Shown here piece after piece: positions 11,344 to 12,178 of a stretch of DNA of 12,178 nt (its first letter is position 1; each line of letters starts with the position of its first letter). Both the position numbers and the translations under genes were made by a program. The notes under the pieces were generated by a model. That model was given only the letters and a program-made list of their open reading frames with translations. It was not told where the DNA came from and did not search any database. This stretch comes from Bacillota bacterium (GTDB taxonomy: Bacteria > Bacillota > Sulfobacillia > JAJZYS01 > JAJYTV01): NCBI GenBank assembly GCA_021792885.1, contig JAJYTV010000024.1, forward strand, positions 1 to 12,178, given 5' to 3'.

Positions 11344-12178
11344 ACCGGTACCGGTCTTGCCGCGTCCGGCACGGCCGCGGAAGAAGCGGTCGGCGACGAA
11401 CGGCAGCTCGTCCTCCGCGATCCCGGGGCCCGTATCCTGCACGTAGAGGTGCGCGGAGCGGGTCGTCGCCTTGCAGCCGAGTACCACCTTGCCGCCTTCC
11501 GGCGTGTAGTGCAGCGCGTTCTCAAGCACCGCCCAGTAGGCGCGCTCGAGGAGCTGCTGGTCCGTCGCGATGCGTTCGGGTGCGATCCCGGCGAGCTCGA
11601 TCTGCAGTCCCGGCGCTAGGGCGCGCGCGTCTTCCGCCATCTGCTCAAGCCACGGCCGCAGCGGGAGGTCGCGTCCCGCGGGCCGCTCGCGGCGGGCGGA
11701 TTCGAGGGCGAGAAGGTCGTTCGTCAGCCGCGTCATGCCCTGCACGGCCTGCTGGATGGCGCGGATCGACTCGCCGGCCTCCGCCGTGTCCAGGCGGCCC
11801 TGCTCCGCGAGCAGATTCGCGTTGCCCTGCACGATCTGCAGCGGCGTGCGCAGCTGGTGGGCCGCTTCTGCGAGCATGGCGCGGTCGCGCTGGCGCTGGG
11901 CTTCGAGGTCGCCGATCAGGTCGTTCAGCACGTGCCCCAGCCGACCGATCTCGTCGTCGGCGGCGGAGAGCTCCGGCAGGCGGGCCCCCGCGGCGGAGAG
12001 CCGCAGCTGCGACGCGGCCCGCGTCAGGCGCTGCACCGGCCAGAGCATGCGCCGCGCGGAGCGGTAGCCGAAGAGTCCGCCGCCAGCGGCGGCGGCGAGC
12101 CCGATCGTCAGCGCGCCTGCCAGGAGGTCGCGCAAGAGGAGCAGCGACGGGCCGAGGGGCTGGTCGAGCAGCACGGAG
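11236..12178 (-). CDS. Sensor histidine kinase (5' end outside the window)
   Basis: The C-terminal 313 residues of a membrane sensor kinase; the frame stays open past the window edge, so the N-terminal transmembrane and sensor part is missing. A transmembrane helix (about residues 17-36 of the visible part, LLAGALTIGLAAAAGGGLFG) leads to a HAMP domain (about 38-91, RSARRMLWPVQRLTRAASQL). A HisKA dimerisation helix follows with phospho-acceptor H106 in AEAAHQLRTPLQIV. The ATP-binding domain has the N box VLENALHYTPEGG (N219), G1 DTGPGI, F box FFRG and G2 GTGLGL. The end GQGTTATLVLPL is the normal kinase C-terminus. The GTG at 12174 is in frame but is not taken as the start. The response regulator would be expected upstream, outside the window. 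The 3' end overlaps the LCP gene by 108 bp in opposite orientation. Confidence 0.93.
   Translation of the reverse strand, partial: SVLLDQPLGPSLLLLRDLLAGALTIGLAAAAGGGLFGYRSARRMLWPVQRLTRAASQLRLSAAGARLPELSAADDEIGRLGHVLNDLIGDLEAQRQRDRAMLAEAAHQLRTPLQIVQGNANLLAEQGRLDTAEAGESIRAIQQAVQGMTRLTNDLLALESARRERPAGRDLPLRPWLEQMAEDARALAPGLQIELAGIAPERIATDQQLLERAYWAVLENALHYTPEGGKVVLGCKATTRSAHLYVQDTGPGIAEDELPFVADRFFRGRAGRGKTGTGLGLAIAKALAETLGGDLDLASRVGQGTTATLVLPL

Overview
The window looks like chromosome from a high-GC, spore-forming member of the Bacillota (Firmicutes). The main evidence is a small acid-soluble spore protein (SASP) signature in one gene. Supporting evidence is strong AGGAGG-type ribosome binding sites, frequent GTG/TTG starts, extended -10 promoters, a clostridial-type MurD and an LCP-family gene. 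I cannot name a genus. Coding density is very high, no gap longer than about 230 bp exists, and there are no tRNA, rRNA, IS or CRISPR features that I can see.

Left end (1-2026, minus strand). Reading right to left: a DhnA-type class I fructose-bisphosphate aldolase (997-1890, TTG start) preceded by a 68-bp tandem duplication of its leader; then a promoter overlapped by a Fur-type operator; then a NicO/RcnA-like metal transporter (82-918); then the first 25 codons of a gene that may be a Fur-family regulator (1-77). This is plausibly a metal-responsive transporter/regulator operon.

Middle (2072-7614, plus strand). A hypothetical gene (2117-2620) stands divergent to the aldolase. It is followed by a tightly packed five-gene operon: MFS transporter, endonuclease III-like DNA glycosylase, a SASP-glutaredoxin fusion, aspartate aminotransferase and MurD. 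Adjacent genes overlap by 4, 14 and 1 nt, with one 16-nt gap. The fusion of a spore DNA-binding domain to a CxxC thiol domain, next to a DNA repair glycosylase, is the most unusual thing in the window.

Right part (7644-12178). typA/bipA has its own promoter and a two-hairpin leader. It has no ATG/GTG/TTG start that would keep its GTP-binding loop, so it appears to start at CTG 7721. Its probable terminator overlaps the ribosome binding site and TTG start of a tyrosine-recombinase-fold protein that has lost almost all catalytic residues. Next comes a secreted, degenerate LCP-family protein whose last ~35 codons overlap, tail to tail, the end of a histidine kinase gene on the minus strand (11236-12178, cut by the window edge).
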